Shown: positions 24,096 through 34,382 of the stretch, one piece after another
How positions within the stretch are numbered: the first letter of the stretch is position 1
Layout: each line of letters begins with the position of its first letter
Origin: Dugong dugon
Lineage: Eukaryota > Chordata > Mammalia > Sirenia > Dugongidae
Reading direction: 5' to 3'
Assembly (NCBI GenBank): GCA_030035585.1
Contig: CM057466.1
Coordinates: 58,845,233 to 58,909,232, forward strand
Length of the DNA: 64,000 bases
The notes under the pieces: model-generated
What the model was told of the DNA's origin: nothing
What the model saw: the letters and a program-made list of their open reading frames with translations, nothing else
Database searches by the model: none
Made by a program: the position numbers and the translations under genes

Positions 24096-24599
24096 TAGTA
24101 GCTTCTATAGGACCCAACCCTCTCACAGGTAATAGCTATAAAATATGGACAAAATAGAAACAAACAACAAACAAAAACAATGATGTGAAGGCACTAGAGA
24201 GTAAAAATAAACAGGAAGATACCAGAGTGGGGGGATGCCATTAGGCAAAAGGGATCAGCATAAGGTAAATTACATGTTTTTATAGCTTTTAGCAGGAGAG
24301 CAGGCCAGAGGTGCTACATGGGGTGGCTAAAATTTCTCTAGAAAATCTAGGCCTTTCTGGCTTGAAGAACTGGAAAACAGAGCTTGGGACAACCACGGTT
24401 TCTAGAAAATGAGGGAAAATTCCAGGAAAGGGGAAACCAAGAGAGGGGAAATACCAAATTCTGTGTATAAATTCTACTCAAATCTCTACTGATCCTTGAA
24501 CCATGCATGCACATGATGGGTTTCAGCAAGAACGAAAAGAACTTATTTGAGTTTTGAGTAACCACTCAAGAGTCAGAGTTTGTGGTTTGATTACATTTA

Positions 24600-26215
24600 A
24601 GTTGTCTTATATGTGTATATATAAAAAAAACAACACTCTTCAGAGAAATATAACAGAATCCAGAGTCTCTAAAACATAATATTCACAATGTCCAGGATAC
24701 AATCCAAATTTTGTTGACAATGTGAAGAACCAAGAAAATGTGAATCATTCTCAAAAGAAAAGACAATGGAGACCAACTCTTAAATGATCCAGATACTGGG
24801 ATTAGCACTCCAGGATTTTAAAGCAGCTATTAGAACTGTACTCAGAACATAAATGAAAAATACAGCCACAATGAATGAAAAGGTAAGTAATAATAGCATA
24901 TTAAAAGCATAAAAGTAACCCAATGAAAATTCTAGAACTGGAAAATACGATATATTAAATAAAAATTCATTGGATGGGCCTAATCACAGAATGGAGGTGA
25001 GAGAAGAAAGTCAGTGAGTTTAAAGATAGAGTAATAGAAATTACCCATTTTAAATAAGGGAAATAAAAAGATTGGAAGAAAAATGAACAGAGCCTTGGGA
25101 ACCTGTGGGAAAATATCAAAAGACCTATTAGAAATGTAATTAGGGTCCCAGAAGCAGAGGAGAGTGAATGAGGCAAAAAAAAAAAAAAAAAAAAAGGAAC
25201 AATGGTTGAAAGTTCCCAAAATTAGGATACTTACTGAACCCTAAGCAGGATAAAAATAAAGAAAACCGCCCTTGGGCCCAGCAGAGTCAAACTGCTGAAA
25301 ACCAAAGACAAAGTGAAAATCAACACGGAGAAAATACATAACACACAGGAGAACAATGATTTGAATTACTGTAGACTTCTCATTAGAAACTGTGAAGGCC
25401 ATAAGACAGCGGGACAAGGTAATTAAAATGCTAAAACAAGCAAACACACAAACAAAAAGAACCATCAACCCAGAATTCTACATTCAACAAAAATATCCTT
25501 TAAGAATGAATGCATAAAGAAAAATGTTTCTCAGATAAAATAAAACTAATAGAATTTCTTACCCAAGAGATATGCACTACAAGCAATGCTAAAGAAAGTT
25601 CTTCAGGCTGAAGAAAATGTTACAAGGTGGAAACTCACATCTTCAAGAAGAAACGAAGAGTGTTGAAATGTTAAATGTCTGGGTAAATAAAAAAGACTAT
25701 TTAAAAAAAATTAAAATATGTAGAGCTGCTTAAAACAAAAATTATAATATTGTCTTGTGGGATTTATAATGTACGTAGATATAATACACATGAAACTATA
25801 GTATAAAGAGCAGGGAGGCAATTAAATGGACATATAGGACTGCAATATTTCTGTAACTTTTATGAAGAGGAATAGTATTAAGTCTAAGTAGACTGTAAAA
25901 AGTTAAAGATGTACCTTGTAATCCCTAAAACGTCTACTGACAGAATATTGCAAAAAGGTGTAGCTAAAAGGCCAATAGATAAATGGAATTCTAAAAAATA
26001 TCAAATAATTCAGAAGAAAGGAGAAACAAAGGAACAAAAGACACATACACACACACAGAGATACACACACACACACACACACACACACCCCAAAATAAGG
26101 AGAGAAACAGAAAAAAAGACATGAAAAATACAGGCCTAAAGCCAGCCATATGAATAAATACATTAAACATTAATGGACTAAACACTCCAATTCAAAGACA
26201 AAATTTATCTCTCTC
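24600..26215 (+). mobile_element. Ancient L1M fragment, sense
   Basis: It carries typical old L1 text: 'aatgtccaggatacaatcca', 'aagacaatggagaccaactc', 'aacccagaattctacattca', 'aaagaaagttcttcaggctg' and 'acattaatggactaaacact' (start of ORF2). No useful reading frame survives. A poly(A) run (25175–25194) and a (CA)n run lie inside. Confidence 0.75.
26041..26090. repeat. (CA)n microsatellite
   Basis: An interrupted CA run lies within the L1M fragment, including a pure tract of about 13 units just before 'ccccaaaat'. Confidence 0.9.
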
Positions 26216-26223
26216 TGTATAGA

Positions 26224-26333
26224 TGCTTCCCTGGTTTTGCTTTTCTAGAGAACCCAGCCTAAGACATTTGACCCCACTCCCAGTACCAAATATCTTAGGC
26301 TGGGTTCTCTAGAAAAGCAAAACCAGGGAAGCA
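26224..26333. repeat. Perfect 41-bp inverted repeat from an ERV-L LTR end
   Basis: Bases 26224–26264 (ending AACCCAGCCTAAGA) are the exact reverse complement of 26293–26333 (starting TCTTAGGCTGGG). The loop is 28 bases. The left arm is a sense copy of the LTR 3' terminus; the right arm is the start of the antisense LTR. Confidence 0.92.
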
Positions 26334-26358
26334 GCTCTCTCTCTCTGTCTGTGTATAC

Positions 26359-26414
<56 letters not shown>

Positions 26415-26968
26415 TTATATCAAGGAAATGGCTCACGCAGTTGTAGAGGCTGGAAGGTCCCAAGTCTCTGGGTCAGGCGAGAGACTTCTCCTGAGTCACA
26501 TAGCTGCAGGGGCTGGCCAACCCAAGATCTGCAGGTCAGACAACAGGCCTCTGACTCACAGGCTGCTGAGGCCGACAAATCCCCAGATCAGCAGGTAAGC
26601 TGGCAGGCTGCTGGCTCACAGACTGCGGAGGCTGATGAATCCCAAGATTGCTAGTTAAGCTGATAGCTCAATTCCCAAGAACCAGAGATCAGATGAATAG
26701 GAGCCAGCTGCAGGATCCAGAATGAGCAAAAGCCCTACGAGCCTTGCTAGAAAGTCCATCTATATTGGATGCAGACCACACCCTCAAGGAAACTCCCTTT
26801 CAACTGATTGCCTACTTACAGAAGATCCCATCATGGAAGTGATCGCATTATATCAGATCTCATCATGAAAGTGATTACATCATTATACAACTGCCAGACT
26901 ACAGCATAACTGCCAGACCACTGAGAATCATGGCCCAGCCAAGTTGACATACAACCTTAATAATCAGA
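26291..26968 (-). mobile_element. ERV-L 3' LTR (MLT2-like), antisense
   Basis: On the minus strand the LTR starts TCTGATTATTAAGG (usual form TGTGATGGTTAAG) and ends GGGTTCTCTAG..GCCTAAGATA in reverse view. Landmarks are 'gaatcatggcccagccaagt', 'caactgattgcctacttaca' and 'aaggaaatggctcacgcagt'. A purine tract, AAGGGGTAGAC on the minus strand, lies just before the LTR start, as a retroviral polypurine tract should. (TA)n and (GA)n runs lie at 26356–26412. Confidence 0.82.
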
Positions 26969-27765
26969 GTCTACCCCTTGTCAACCTGGCACCCGTACAC
27001 ATCTCCTAAAACCATACATAATCTCTGAGTAAAGACAATCATAAAGTCATACTTGCACCTAACATGATACAATTAATACACATACAACCAAAAACACACT
27101 AGTCCTGTTTACATCTTATATTTTATAAGTGAAGAAAGCACAAATATCTGATGCACACATGCAAGAAAGATATACTCATAACAATTACAGTCCTCATTTC
27201 TGCAACTGATCACGTGGCTGTTTAGAACTGGTATTTACAGCTACCTTCTTCCACCACCCTTTCCGTATTCCCTTTGCCCTCAGCAAGCACCTCAGCTGAT
27301 TGTGGTTCTTTGCCTGGTAGGGTGACCCAAACCTTTATTCCTGAAGGATCTGAACCGTTAGTAGTCATGTCAGACTAGGGTTGCAGTAGTTTTCCATTGA
27401 CTTTAATCACAGGACATGGTAGTCCTAAGAGACGCCCTAAGGGATCGCTTGCATTCCAGACATACTCCTCTTCACCTCCATTATGTAATATCAGTCTGAT
27501 TTTCTCTTGGTAATCAGGATCAATCATACCAGCCAATGTGTTAACTCCCTTCTTTGCCTGTTGATCCAGAGGCATAAGGAGTCCAAAGTGGCCAGGTGGC
27601 ATTCTTAACTTGCATTTCAGTGGAATTGGTGTTGTGTCTCCAGGTGGGAGCATTCCTCCCTTTGGAGCTAAGACCTCTAGACCCACAGAGCATAGGGTCG
27701 CAGGGACAGGTAACAAAAATTTTATGAGTAGGTCACTATGGGTAATAGTGAATGGTGCCACTCAC
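26969..27765 (-). mobile_element. ERV-L internal 3' part with dUTPase-like frame
   Basis: This is the piece between the end of pol and the 3' LTR of an endogenous retrovirus of the ERV-L group. A frame on the minus strand, 27761–27375 (128 codons), has LRMPPGHFGLLMPLDQQAKK, AGMIDPDYQ and ASDPLGRLLGLPCP, which fit the dUTPase domain that ERV-L carries after integrase. The DPDY motif is visible; the N-terminal motif is cut off where L1 sequence begins. The following bases up to the LTR are non-coding. Gag, protease, RT and integrase are absent, so this is a dead remnant. Confidence 0.75.
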
Positions 27766-27794
27766 TGTCCTAGCCTAAGACAGTTGGTGTTTAG

Positions 27795-28378
27795 TTTTTC
27801 TGTCTTGTTAAATAATGCTGTTGGAATTTGGATAGGGATTGCATTATCTGTAAATCGCTTTGGGTAGAATTGACATTTCACAATGTTGAGTCTTCCTATC
27901 CATAAGCATGGTATTTTTTTTGTATTTATGTAGGTCTCTTGGTTTCTTGTAATAGTGTTTTGTAGTTTTCTTTGTATAGGTCTTTTACATCCCTGGTTAG
28001 ATTTATTCCTAAGCATTTTATCTTTTTAGGGGCTGTTGTAAATGGTCTTGTTTTCCTGATTTCCTTTTCGAAGTTCTCTTTGTTGGTGTATAGGAATCCA
28101 GTTGAGTTTTGTATGTTTATCTTGTATCCTGCTACTCTGCTGAATCTTTCTATACATCCTATAGTTTTCTTGTGGAATCTTTGGGGTTCTCTGTGTATAG
28201 GATCATGTCATCTATAAATAGGGATTGTTTTACTTCTTCCTTTCCAGTTTGGATGCCCTTTATTTCTTTTTCTTGCCTTATTGCTCTAGCTAGGGCTTCT
28301 AGCACAATGTTAAATAAGAATGATGATAAAGGGTATTCTTGTCTTGTTCCTATTCTCAGGGAGAATGCTTTCAGTGGT
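27795..28378 (-). mobile_element. L1 ORF2 fragment, antisense
   Basis: On the minus strand it runs from a remnant of the RT motif (GTRQEYPLS, in place of RQGCPLSP) through [19 protein letters not shown] to the region [12 protein letters not shown]. It is broken by stops. It joins directly to the purine-rich tandem block at 28379. Confidence 0.8.
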
Positions 28379-29165
28379 GGGCCAGTAGCTGTCTATTAAT
28401 GGTGGCATGGTAGGGGCTGGTGGGGAGAGGGGGGAGGTGGTGTATGGAGCTTGGTGGGAGGTAGAAAGGAAAGGAAGAAAGAGAAAATAAAATACAGAGA
28501 AAAAGTGGGGGCCAGCAAATTTGGTGAGTTGAATGTACTGGGCTAGATGGGCGAAAGAAAAGAAAAAAAAAAACGGCGATGTGATGGGGGCCAGTGGGTG
28601 GAGGTGGGGCATACCCAGGGTAGCAGTAGCCCCATTCACTGGTGGTTCTCTGGTCGTGGCAGCACTGCATGGTCCAGTGGGAAAGGGCAGAAGGTGGCGT
28701 ATGGGGCCAGGTGGGAGGAAGAAAGAAAAGGAAGAAAGAGAAAACAGTAAAATAAATAAAAAAAAAAGGGCATTGCAGTAGGGGCCAGTGAGTGGGGGCG
28801 GGGCGGACTGAGGGCTGGTGGGAAGCGGGGGAGGTGACATACAGGGATAGGTGGGAGGGAAAAAGAAGAGAAAGAAAAAAATAGAAAAAAAAAGAAAAAT
28901 GGTGGCATGGTGGGGCCTAGTGGGAAAGAGGGAGGTGGCGTACGGGGCTAGATAGGAGGGAGAAAGAAAAGGAAGAAAGGAAAAAAAGAAGAAACAATTT
29001 AAAAAATGATGCAGCAGGAGCTGGTGGGTTGGGACAGGGTGGACCTGGGGCAGTGGTGGGCTGGTGGCTCTCCATCTGTGGTGGCATAGTGGGGTCTGTC
29101 AGGAAAGGAGCGGAGGTGATATATGGGGCTAGGTGGGAGGGAGAAAGAAAAGGAAGAGTGCTCCC
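28379..29165. repeat. Purine-rich tandem repeat (VNTR-like) block
   Basis: At least five units share a core like 'ggtggcgtatggggccaggt' followed by 'gggaggaagaaagaaaagga'. Cores start near 28436, 28693, 28832, 28934 and 29114, with a weaker one near 28533. Unit spacing is about 100–180 bases. G runs such as GGGGCTGGTGGGGAGAGGGG (28413 on) could form a G-quadruplex. Confidence 0.8.
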
Positions 29166-29385
29166 TTCCCGTACTCTCCGTCAAGGGTTGCTGCTGACTG
29201 TGTTCCAAGATGGCACGTTGTGCTGTGTTAGTTGGCAGGGGACCTCCACTCCATACCTCTCGTTGTTCTCTGTTTTCTGTCAATTTTTTCTTCCGTTCAG
29301 TGTTGTGGTTATTTATCCCTTCATTTGATGCTTAGGGTTCCAGGAATGATGTTTATGTCTGTTTTACTTAGTTTTCCAGGTCTTT
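29166..29385 (-). mobile_element. Probable L1 5' UTR, antisense
   Basis: The text 'gcttagggttccaggaatga' and 'ttttccaggtctttactg' resembles the 5' UTR of the L1 at 6208–13738 ('cagggctcccagattgccat', 'ttctcgggtctttattg'). With the VNTR block and the ORF2 piece it gives the order of an L1 lacking ORF1. Confidence 0.45.
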
Positions 29386-29400
29386 ACTGTATTTCATATA

Positions 29401-30035
29401 CAGGCATACCTCAGAGATATCATGGGTTTGACTCCAGACCACTGCAATAAAGCAAATATTGCAATAAAGCAAGTCACATGAATTTTTTGGTTTCCCAGAA
29501 GCCCTAGTGGCACAGTGGCTAAGAGCTTGGCTGCTAACCAAAAGGTTGGCAGTTCAAATCCACCAGCTGCTCCTTGAAAACCCTATGGGGCAGTTCTACT
29601 CTGACCTGTAGGGTTCCTATGAGTCAGAATTGACTCAGCAACAATGGGTTTAATTTCAGTATTGTTGTGTCTCAGGAAATAGGGAGGCCTGAGGAGAGGG
29701 AGAGAGATGGGGGAATGGCTGGTCAGTGGAGCAGTCAGAACACACACAACATTTATAGATTAAGTTCGCTGTCTTATATGGGTGTGGTTTGTGGCACCCC
29801 AAAACAATTTACAATAGTAAGATCAAAGATCACTGATCACACATTACCATAACAGATATAATAATAATGAAAAAGTTGGAAATATTGTGAAAATTATGAA
29901 AAGGTGACACAGAGATAATGAAGCAAGCACATGCTGTGTCGCTTGACGCGAGATTGCCACAAACCTTCAGTTTGTAAAAAACTCAGTATCTGTCAAGCGC
30001 AATAAAGCAAAGTGCAATAGAATGAGGTGTGCCTG
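29401..30035 (-). mobile_element. Tigger1-type (pogo/mariner) DNA transposon, non-autonomous
   Basis: The terminal repeats are CAGGCATACCTCAGAGATAT and, inverted, CAGGCACACCTCATTCTATT. TA flanks both ends (29399–29400 and 30036–30037). The inside text 'actgcaataaagcaaatatt' and 'ataagttcgctg'-like bases (here 'taagttcgctgtcttatatg') match Tigger1 with its transposase deleted. An AfroSINE is inserted within it. The orientation call is tentative. Confidence 0.8.
29500..29653 (+). mobile_element. AfroSINE, layout A, inside the Tigger element
   Basis: It runs from 'aagccctagtggcacagtgg' to 'gaattgactcagcaacaatg'. The Tigger text continues on both sides ('tttttggtttccc' and 'atttcagtattgttgtg'), which fixes the relative age: SINE after Tigger. 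Confidence 0.88.
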
Positions 30036-30345
30036 TAAGTAGAATCATATAATACATGACCTTTTGTGTCTATGTTCTTTCACTTAGCATACACATTGCA
30101 GCATTTATAGATACTTCATGCTTTTTGTGACTGAGTAACATTCCACTGTATGATTTACCACATTTTGTTTATCCATTCATCAGTTGATGGACATCTGCGT
30201 TGTTTTAGCTATTGTGAGTAGTGCTGCTATGAACATTCATGTACAGTATTTGTTTGAGTACCTGTTTTAAATTCTTTTGGGTATACATGTGGGAATAGAA
30301 TTCCTGGGTAATTTTGTGTATGACTGTTTGAGGAACCATCAAACC
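30036..30345 (-). mobile_element. Old L1M 3' end, antisense
   Basis: It reads 'agaatcatataatacatgac', 'ttgtttatccattcatcagt' and 'gctgctatgaacattcatgt', the C-terminal ORF2 and 3' UTR region of an old L1. The same element seems to begin before the Tigger ('tatttcatata'). Confidence 0.72.
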
Positions 30346-30965
30346 ATTTTCTAGAAGATATTTTAAATTGAATAGTAATGAAAACACAACACAAAAATTT
30401 GTGGGGATATAGCTAAGCAGTACTTAAAGAGAAATTCATAACTTTAAATGCTTATATTAGAAAAAAGAAAAATCTAAAATCAGAGACCTGAAGTTCCACC
30501 TTAAGAAGCTAGAAGAAGAAGAGCAAAATAGACCCAAATAAGTAGAAAGAAGAAAATAATAAAGAGCAGAATTCAACTTAAAAGGGAAAATAGGGAAACA
30601 ATGGAGAAGATGAACAAGGCTGATTTTCTGAAAAGGCCAACAAAATGATAAACTCCACCTACACTGATCAAGAAAAAAAGAAGAAAGGTACTACAGATTA
30701 CCAATATCAAATAAAACAGAGTTTATCACTTCAACATTGACAATCTACATTAGATTAAATGGACAAGTTTCTTGAAAACTACAACTTTGTAAAACTGATA
30801 CAAGATTAAACAGAACATCTGAATAGCCCTGTATCTATGAAAGAAATTGAATTCATTATCAAAACTTTCCCACAAAGAAAACACCAGGCCCAGATGGTTT
30901 CACTGGTGAATTCTGTTAACAGTTAAGGAAGAAACAACACCAATCTTACTCAAATTCTTTTGGTA
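30346..30965 (+). mobile_element. Old L1M ORF2 fragment, sense
   Basis: It carries 'aagaagctagaagaagaaga', 'tcttgaaaactacaactttg' and 'ccaggcccagatggtttcac' (the PDGFTGEF region of RT). It sits head to head with the antisense L1M piece, as in a 5'-inverted insertion. Confidence 0.72.
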
Positions 30966-30968
30966 AAC

Positions 30969-31181
30969 CAGGGCTTTGAACCGGTTTATTCAGCTTTGAA
31001 TACTTGCTGAGAATTTGCATTTTCACCCCAGATATACTGAATCAGAACCTACATTTTAACAAGATCCCCAGGTTATTATTGGAGGTCTTGTTAAAATGAA
31101 GGTTCTGATTCAGTATATCTGGAGTGGAAATGCAAATTCTCAGGAGGGGTTCAAACTGGAATGAACTGGTTTGAAGCCCTG
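30969..31181. mobile_element. Palindromic hAT-type MITE, second copy
   Basis: The ends are CAGGGCTTTGAACCGGTTTA and GGTTTGAAGCCCTG. The arms 'gaatttgcattttcacccca' and 'ggagtggaaatgcaaattct' are inverse and shared with 18007–18183, with a few mismatches and a longer centre. It is about 36 bases longer than the first copy. Confidence 0.72.
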
Positions 31182-32331
31182 CAGTAAGTAGAGGGGTAGA
31201 GGATCTTCCCACTGTGTTAGATGAGGCCAGCATAAGCTTAACACCAATACTTGACAGGTATTACAAAAAAGAAAATTGCTGACCAGATGTCCTTCTTGTA
31301 CATCAAGGGATGTTTAGATACGTAACTATGTAATAAAGCAAGTATAGTAAAGTGTTAATAATAAAGTTTAGGCTAGATAGATGTTCACTGTAAAATTTTA
31401 TAATAAAACATTAGGGGAAAAGAGCAATGAAAGAATAAGGCAAGGATCACGTTTTTGGATTGACTTCTTGATTTTTTCCCTTCAGTGAAACCTTTATGTT
31501 CTCAGTTAAGATTGAGGATTACTCATGTTGTCTGAGATGATTCTTGAAGATACTTTATCTCTGTTAACTAAAACAAACTCTTTAGCCCTTTCCTGGAGAC
31601 ATGACTTCAGATCTGTATCTGTACACTGTTTGTCTCCTTAATGCATTGGTCTCACTATTTCCAAACTGTTTCTCTCTCACACACACATAGACCACAAAGA
31701 GCAAAAAGATGGGATCAGGAGGCAGACCAAGTACTTATGGCTAGATTTCCACCTGCAACAAATCCCACAAAATGACAGAAAAGATATTTAAAAAGAGAAA
31801 TGCTCCCTGCCTCCAGAATCCATAATAGCATGAAAAATAAGAAAGATTATCATTTCAATTTCAAGAGATTCCAGAAGGACCAAAAGGAGAAACATATACA
31901 TGCAGAACATAGCTGTGAATGTTGGAGTGATTTGGGGATACAGCATTCCAAGAAGCAACAGATAGAAGAAATTAATTGGGGAGCTGCAGTCAAACCTATA
32001 AAACTTCATTGAAGTTTATAAAAGAAGACCTATATGGAGAAGTATAATGTGTTTCTAGACTTAATATTATAAATATCCTATATCACTGAAATGAATCTAT
32101 AAATACAGTGTGATCAAAATTAGAATTTCAACAGGATTTTAGAATCAGTGACAGACTGATTATGAAGTTCTTATAGAAAAAAAGGATAGTTTAGAAAAGA
32201 TGAACAGTATTTGGGAGAAATTTGTCTTTCCTATTTTCTGGAATTTTCAAGAAGTCTTTTTATGTATGCAAGGTTTTTCTCTTCTTTATTGTTTTTTTGA
32301 CCATGAGGTTTACCTTGACAAAATAATCTCA
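31182..32331. other. Unassigned AT-rich intron 6 stretch
   Basis: No repeat family recognised; no conserved frame. Confidence 0.4.
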
Positions 32332-32336
32332 GTTAC

Positions 32337-33069
32337 TGTCTTAGGCTGGGTTCTCTAGAGAAGCAAAACCAGTGAAGCATGTGTATATATATATGTCTGT
32401 ATAGGTGCCAAGTTGACCAGGGGTGGTGAACTGTGATGGTTAAGATTGTGTGTCAGCTTGGGTGGGGCATGATTCTCAGTGGTTTGACAGTTATATAATG
32501 ATGTAGTTTGTGTGTGCATGCATATGTATGTGTGTATGTGTATATATACACATATATATGTATATACAGACAGATGGGGGATTTATCTCAAGGAGATGGC
32601 TAACGTGGTTGTAGAGGCTAGCAAGTCCTAAAAGTCCTGAGTCCATGGGACAGGCATCAGGCTGGAGGCTTCTCCTGATTCATGTAGCTGCAAGGGCTGA
32701 TGAACCCAAAATCGGCAGGTCAGACGGCAGGCTGCTGGCTCACAGGCTGCAAAGGCCAATGAATCCCAAGATCGGTAGGCAGTCCGTAGGCTCAAGTTCC
32801 AAGAAACAGAGGTAGGATGATGACGAGCCAGGTGCAGGATCCAGAGCAAGCAAAAGCCAGCAAGCTTTGCCAGAACTTCTGTGTATATTGGATTCAGGCC
32901 ACGCCTGCGAGGAAACTCCCCTTAAAACTGATTGGCTAATAACATCAGATCACATCATGTAGGTGATTACATTATATCACAAAATGGAGGATAATTACAT
33001 TATCACATAACTGCCAAACCACTGAGAATCATGGCCCAGCCAAACTGACACACAACCTTAACAATCACA
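32337..33069 (-). mobile_element. ERV-L solo LTR (MLT2-like), antisense, with 5-bp target duplication
   Basis: It starts TGTCTTAGGCTGGGTTCTCT and ends CTTAACAATCACA, the reverse of a TG...CA LTR. GTTAC flanks it at 32332–32336 and 33070–33074, the 5-bp repeat typical of ERV-L. No internal region follows, so it is a solo LTR. Inside its TA/TG-rich part sits a sense-oriented segment at about 32404–32510. Confidence 0.87.
32404..32510 (+). mobile_element. Inverted ERV-L piece within the solo LTR
   Basis: It reads 'ggtgccaagttgaccagggg' (end of the internal region with purine tract), then TGTGATGGTTAAGATTGTGT, the sense 5' end of an LTR. It is thus opposite to the LTR around it. The same internal end is seen in the other ERV-L copy near 26969–27000. 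Confidence 0.75.
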
Positions 33070-33089
33070 GTTACCATACCACTGGATGT

Positions 33090-33800
33090 GAAACACATCT
33101 CATTACCTTTGAAATACTACATTATGCCTATAGATTGATAAAAAGAGTTCGTGCTATGGATTAGGCTTTATCAAGAAAAATCCTGCCCCAGCCATGGCTA
33201 GAGATTTTTGTCAGCTATAGTGCTAAGACCACTTTCTGTTGTCATGGCCGTTTGCTAACAAATGATGCCTTCATAGTGAATGAACTAGAAAACTTTATTG
33301 AGAAGATCATGGAAAACTATGGAACTTGGTTTTGACTTCATATCAGACTTCAGAACAAGTTCTAACAATCTAGAAAACAAAGTCATGGCCAACTTAATTT
33401 TTTATAGTGAAAATTATATTATTATATATGATAAATTTTACATCTTGAACAGTTTTACCAAATCATTTAGGTAGCTGCCTCTTCACCTGTATCTCCCTTC
33501 TTACCTTCTTAAAAAGCAAGATCTTTCTAATTAGTGCCACTTTCTTCTAAAGACAGTAAGGTGTGATGGTTTGTATCCCAGGAGCTGTGCAAAAAGCTAA
33601 AACAGGTGGGATCAAGTGAGCAGAAGAATCTAGGTTATTATTTTTACTGTTGTTTGCTGTGTAGATCTAGTGGAATGATTCTGTAAGATGTGTGCCAGAA
33701 GGAGCAATAAAGGGAGTCACTGATACCCTGCAAATTTCAAACATGCGCCATGTTGCAAATGTTGCAATGAAGGAGTTCTGTTAAGGGAGGATAAAAGATG
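33090..33800. other. Unassigned intron 6 stretch
   Basis: Nothing recognised between the solo LTR and the next AfroSINE. Confidence 0.4.
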
Positions 33801-33814
33801 CCCTTCATCAGCAA

Positions 33815-33980
33815 ACCAAAAAATCAAACGCATTGCCATTGAGTCAATTCTGACTCATAGCAGCCCTGCAGGGCAGAGTAGAGCTGCCCCGTAGAGTTTC
33901 CGAGGAGCGCCTGGTGGATTTCAACTGCTGACTTTTTGGTTAGCAGCCATAGCACTTAACTACTCTGCCATCAGAGTTTC
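33815..33980 (-). mobile_element. AfroSINE, layout A, antisense, with perfect 14-bp target duplication
   Basis: It runs 'cgcattgccattgagtcaat' to 'ttaactactctgccatcaga'. CCCTTCATCAGCAA is found at 33801–33814 and 33981–33994. Confidence 0.92.
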
Positions 33981-34382
33981 CCCTTCATCAGCAAGAGCTG
34001 GAATAGAGACAGTTTCAAAGAGTTCCTAAGGGGAGGCAAGAAGGAGCATGTTCACACAAGGGAAATATGGACACTGAATGAGGGTATCATCTTCAGACCA
34101 CCCAGCATATCTGTGTTCCTCCTAGATGAGGTCATTCTTGTTCACTCATCATATCGTTACTGCATGTCCATTATGTGTCAGGCACTGGACCAGGCACTGG
34201 GGACACTTAGATAAACAGTTATAGTCCCTGTCTCAAGTTCCTTGTCTTCATCCTAAAGAGAAAGACACATAAAAAAGAAATTTCTCTACTGGAGAAACCT
34301 CAAAGAGTGTGGCCCCCAGACACCCTTTCAGCTCAGAGGTGAAGTTACCTTCGAGGTTCAATGTTAAGCCTGGGAGTGGACA

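Noticed and set aside
28310-28840. 176-codon frame on the minus strand
   Set aside because: It is a translation of the purine-rich tandem block and gives Phe/Ser/Pro runs with no domain.
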